Source of the DNA: Bacteroidota bacterium
GTDB taxonomy: Bacteria > Bacteroidota > Bacteroidia > Chitinophagales > BACL12
Direction of reading: 5' to 3'
Assembly: GCA_016124275.1 (NCBI GenBank)
Contig: WGOA01000075.1
Coordinates: 1-46,103, forward strand
DNA: 46,103 nt
Below are positions 43,712 to 46,103 of the stretch, piece after piece. The first letter of the stretch is position 1, and each line of letters begins with the position of its first letter. The position numbers and the translations under genes are program-made. The notes under the pieces are model-generated. The model was given only the letters and a program-made list of their open reading frames with translations. It was not told the origin of the DNA and did no database searches.

Positions 43712-46102
43712 GTGTTGGCGGTTGAACCGGGCGTTGCTCCGGCTGGAGCTTCGCTGGACATCACCCTTGAAAACGGGCATGCGCGCCTGACGGCTTACGG
43801 GCCGGCACTGGTTCGCGTGCAGGTGGCCCTTGACGGGCCGGTTCCGGTTCGAAGGTCGTATGCGGTCGTGGCAACGGCATCGGAAACCGCGGGCTTTGTG
43901 CTCAGCGAGGCGAAAGAAGGATGGACCTGGAGCAGCGCAGGACTGGTGCTGCGCATAGCGCGATCGGCATTTCGACTGCGGTTTTCAACCCCCGACGGCA
44001 CCTTGCTCAACGCCGACGACGAAGCCTTCGGCAGCAGCTGGCTGGGCTACGAATGCAGTACCTACAAGGTGCTTCAACCCGGCGAGCGTTTTATGGGTTT
44101 GGGCGAAAAAACCGGCAACCTGGACCGCCGCGGCACCGCGCTGGTGAACTGGAACACGGACGCCTTCGGCTACGGCGAATACACCGACCCGATGTACATG
44201 AGCACGCCCTTTTACCTGGGCGTTCACGCCGGCGGCGTTTACGGCATTTTCCTGGACAACACGCACAAAACGCGCTTCAACTTTGGCGCGTCCAACGATC
44301 GCTTTGCGTTTTTCTCGGCTGAAGACGGCCCGATGGACTACTACTTTTTCGGGGCAGGTTCGCCGGCGGCCATCCTGCGCGACTATGCGCACCTGACCGG
44401 GCACATGCCCATGCCGCCTAAGTGGTCCATCGGTTTTCAGCAGTGCCGCTACAGTTATTATCCGGACGAAGTGGTGCGCGCCAAGGCACAAGCCTTTCGC
44501 CGTCGCGGCATTCCCGCCGATGTCATGTACCTGGACATCCACTACATGGACCAATACAAAGTCTTTACTTGGGACGAGAAGCGATTCCCCCAGCCGGAAG
44601 CTTTGTTGGCAGAGTTGCGCGAAATGGGTTTTCATGTGGTCATCATCGCCGACCCGGGCATTGCGCGCGAAGCGGCTTACCCGCCCTACAGCGAAGGCAT
44701 GCGCGATGACTTGTTTGTTCATTACCCGGACGGCACACCGTACACGGCCAACGTGTGGCCGGGTTCCTGCCATTTCCCCGATTTTAGCAAACCCGAAACG
44801 CGCTCCTGGTGGGCGGGTCACTGCGCCGATTTTGCCGCCTCCGGCCTGGCCGGCATCTGGAACGACATGAACGAGCCGGCCACTTGGGGCCAGAGCATGC
44901 CGGACCTGATGGAGTTTGACTTTGACGGCGAGGGCGCCACGCACAAAGAAGCCCGCAACGTGTACGGCCAACTCATGGCCCGCGCCACACGCGAAGGCAT
45001 GCAGCAGTTGAATCCGGGCGAAAGGCCCTTCGTCTTAACGCGAGCCGGGTACGCCGGCATTCAGCGCTACGCCGCAGTCTGGACCGGCGACAACGTGGCC
45101 TCTGACGAGCACATGCTGCTGGGCTGCCGGATGCTGGCCAACATGGGCCTGAGCGGCATGCCTTTTACCGGCAACGACATCGGCGGCTTTGTCGGCGACG
45201 CCGACCCGGCACTGTTCTCGCGCTGGATTTCGCTGGGGGCCTTCTCCGCGTTTTTCCGCTGCCACACCATGATCAACACCCGGGACGCCGAACCCTGGGC
45301 TTACGGCGAAAAGGCCGAAGAGATTGCGCGCAACTACATCAACCTGCGCTACCGCTTGTTGCCTTACGTGTATTCTGTGTTTCGCGAAGCGGCCGTGACG
45401 GGCATGCCCCTGGTTCGGTCGTTGGCCATTGAGTGGCCGCACGAAGCCCGCGTGTACCAGGCCGCCTACCAGAACCAGTTCCTGTTCGGACCCTCGCTGC
45501 TGGTGTGCCCGGCGCTCAGCCGCGAAAAAGTCATTCCTCTGTTTTTGCCTGAGGGAAATTGGTACTACCTGTACAACGACCAGGTGCGCGCCGGCGGCCA
45601 GGAGCACTACCAGGACTGCCCGGTTGACCGCCTTCCCGTCTTTGTGCGCGGCGGCTCCATCCTGCCCATGCAAAGCCTGGTGCAGCACGCCGGTGAGCAA
45701 CCAGAACCCATCTTACGGTTGCAGGTCTATGCTGGCTCCGGCATCAGTTCCTTCACCTGGTACGAAGACGATGGCCGCAGCCTGGACCACCAAAAGGGTC
45801 AATACGTGCAGCGCGTCCTGCTACTGGATTCTGCGCGCCGCCGCTTAGTAGTCGGCGCCGAAGAGGGCAAGTACCGCCACGGCTTTGCCCGGTTGCGCGT
45901 GTTCCTGCACGGCTTTGGTGCGGTGCACCGCTGCCGCCTGAACGGGCAGCCCATTCCCTCGTCAACACTGGACTTCCGCTACATCGAGCAGATCAGCAAT
46001 TTCGATCCGTTTGAGTACGTGCCGGACCCGCACAAGGAGATCCCGGATCTTCCGGTGGTGGAGTTTGATCTCATTCAGGGTGAGATGGTGTTGGAGTGGT
46101 GA
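43712..46102 (+). CDS. GH31 alpha-glucosidase
   Basis: A 796-residue glycoside hydrolase that releases alpha-linked glucose. Order: N-terminal beta-sandwich (about 15-230, with FMGLGEKTGNLDRRGTALVNWNTD); a (beta/alpha)8 barrel with PADVMYLDIHYMDQYKVFTW, the nucleophile in GIWNDMNEP (about Asp385) and the acid/base in WTGDN (about Asp460), then GNDIGGF and FRCHT; and C-terminal beta domains. The start is uncertain: GTG at 43712 is used, and a start up to ~50 nt upstream in frame is possible. No signal peptide is seen, so it is likely cytoplasmic. It is last in the pfkA operon; its stop lies 1 bp before the window end. Confidence 0.95.
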   Translation: MLAVEPGVAPAGASLDITLENGHARLTAYGPALVRVQVALDGPVPVRRSYAVVATASETAGFVLSEAKEGWTWSSAGLVLRIARSAFRLRFSTPDGTLLNADDEAFGSSWLGYECSTYKVLQPGERFMGLGEKTGNLDRRGTALVNWNTDAFGYGEYTDPMYMSTPFYLGVHAGGVYGIFLDNTHKTRFNFGASNDRFAFFSAEDGPMDYYFFGAGSPAAILRDYAHLTGHMPMPPKWSIGFQQCRYSYYPDEVVRAKAQAFRRRGIPADVMYLDIHYMDQYKVFTWDEKRFPQPEALLAELREMGFHVVIIADPGIAREAAYPPYSEGMRDDLFVHYPDGTPYTANVWPGSCHFPDFSKPETRSWWAGHCADFAASGLAGIWNDMNEPATWGQSMPDLMEFDFDGEGATHKEARNVYGQLMARATREGMQQLNPGERPFVLTRAGYAGIQRYAAVWTGDNVASDEHMLLGCRMLANMGLSGMPFTGNDIGGFVGDADPALFSRWISLGAFSAFFRCHTMINTRDAEPWAYGEKAEEIARNYINLRYRLLPYVYSVFREAAVTGMPLVRSLAIEWPHEARVYQAAYQNQFLFGPSLLVCPALSREKVIPLFLPEGNWYYLYNDQVRAGGQEHYQDCPVDRLPVFVRGGSILPMQSLVQHAGEQPEPILRLQVYAGSGISSFTWYEDDGRSLDHQKGQYVQRVLLLDSARRRLVVGAEEGKYRHGFARLRVFLHGFGAVHRCRLNGQPIPSSTLDFRYIEQISNFDPFEYVPDPHKEIPDLPVVEFDLIQGEMVLEW

Positions 46103-46103
46103 G

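Noticed and set aside
20369..46102. General reassignment of TAA/TAG as sense codons
   Set aside because: Normal genes in the same window end at TAA, TAG and TGA at the expected family lengths; only two genes show internal stops.

Overview
The window reads as a chromosome segment of a Bacteroidota bacterium. I infer a Saprospiria-like or related gliding/T9SS lineage, but cannot place it further. The evidence is a PorP/SprF protein, a giant adhesin with a type B (gliding-motility) T9SS sorting domain, an M14 peptidase with a type A T9SS sorting domain, many Bacteroidota-style lipoproteins (LamG, fasciclin, FISUMP), and a NUDIX/NrtR-type sugar regulator. Coding density is high. Most of the window is GC-rich, with clearly AT-richer stretches at about 25.7-28.3 kb and 29.7-37.8 kb.

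Layout. At 1-233 lies the 3' part of a broken IS21-type transposase gene. At 274-8393 is a three-gene surface module: a 1508-aa cadherin-like adhesin, PorP/SprF, and an OmpA/PD40 protein. At 8.5-18 kb there are a small lipoprotein, the secreted M14 peptidase, xseA-xseB (exonuclease VII), another lipoprotein, a two-domain fasciclin lipoprotein with a clear terminator, adenine deaminase and an acidic protein I do not recognise. At 17.9-20.4 kb, a MoaD/ThiS-like ubiquitin-fold protein is paired with an Asp-box beta-propeller and is divergent from moaA. At 20.4-22.8 kb is an SGNH + MBOAT O-acylation operon whose MBOAT gene carries two in-frame stop codons. At 22.9-28.3 kb are an SDR, a FISUMP lipoprotein, a MOSC protein, an esterase-like hydrolase and a Tat-type amine oxidase. 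At 28.4-29.6 kb is the moaD-moaE-moaC operon. At 29.7-31.5 kb are a membrane acyltransferase-like gene with an in-frame stop and a lipoprotein whose LamG domain has lost its middle. At 31.6-39.4 kb is a defence island: an AbiEi/AbiEii toxin-antitoxin pair and a type I restriction system resembling the EcoR124 (type IC) family. At 39.5-46.1 kb are moeA, a NUDIX regulator, and a divergent sugar operon: pfkA, a BadF/BcrA-type kinase and a GH31 alpha-glucosidase.

How the genes work together. moaA, moaC, moaD, moaE and moeA make molybdenum cofactor but are spread over 21 kb, interrupted by the defence island and other genes. The second MoaD-like protein sits with the propeller rather than with MoaE, so it probably has another job. 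hsdM-hsdS-hsdR are linked by 4-bp start/stop overlaps, as are abiEi-abiEii, and abiEi has a perfect palindrome over its likely promoter. The NUDIX regulator faces pfkA across a palindromic operator and two leader hairpins, which suggests it controls the sugar operon.

The most interesting points are: the MoaD-like/propeller pair; three in-frame stop codons in two different membrane acyltransferase-type genes; 12-bp repeats in hsdS predicted to set the spacing of the DNA target; the structured pfkA leader; and an adhesin whose repeats each appear to carry a disulfide staple. I see no tRNA, rRNA or CRISPR array.
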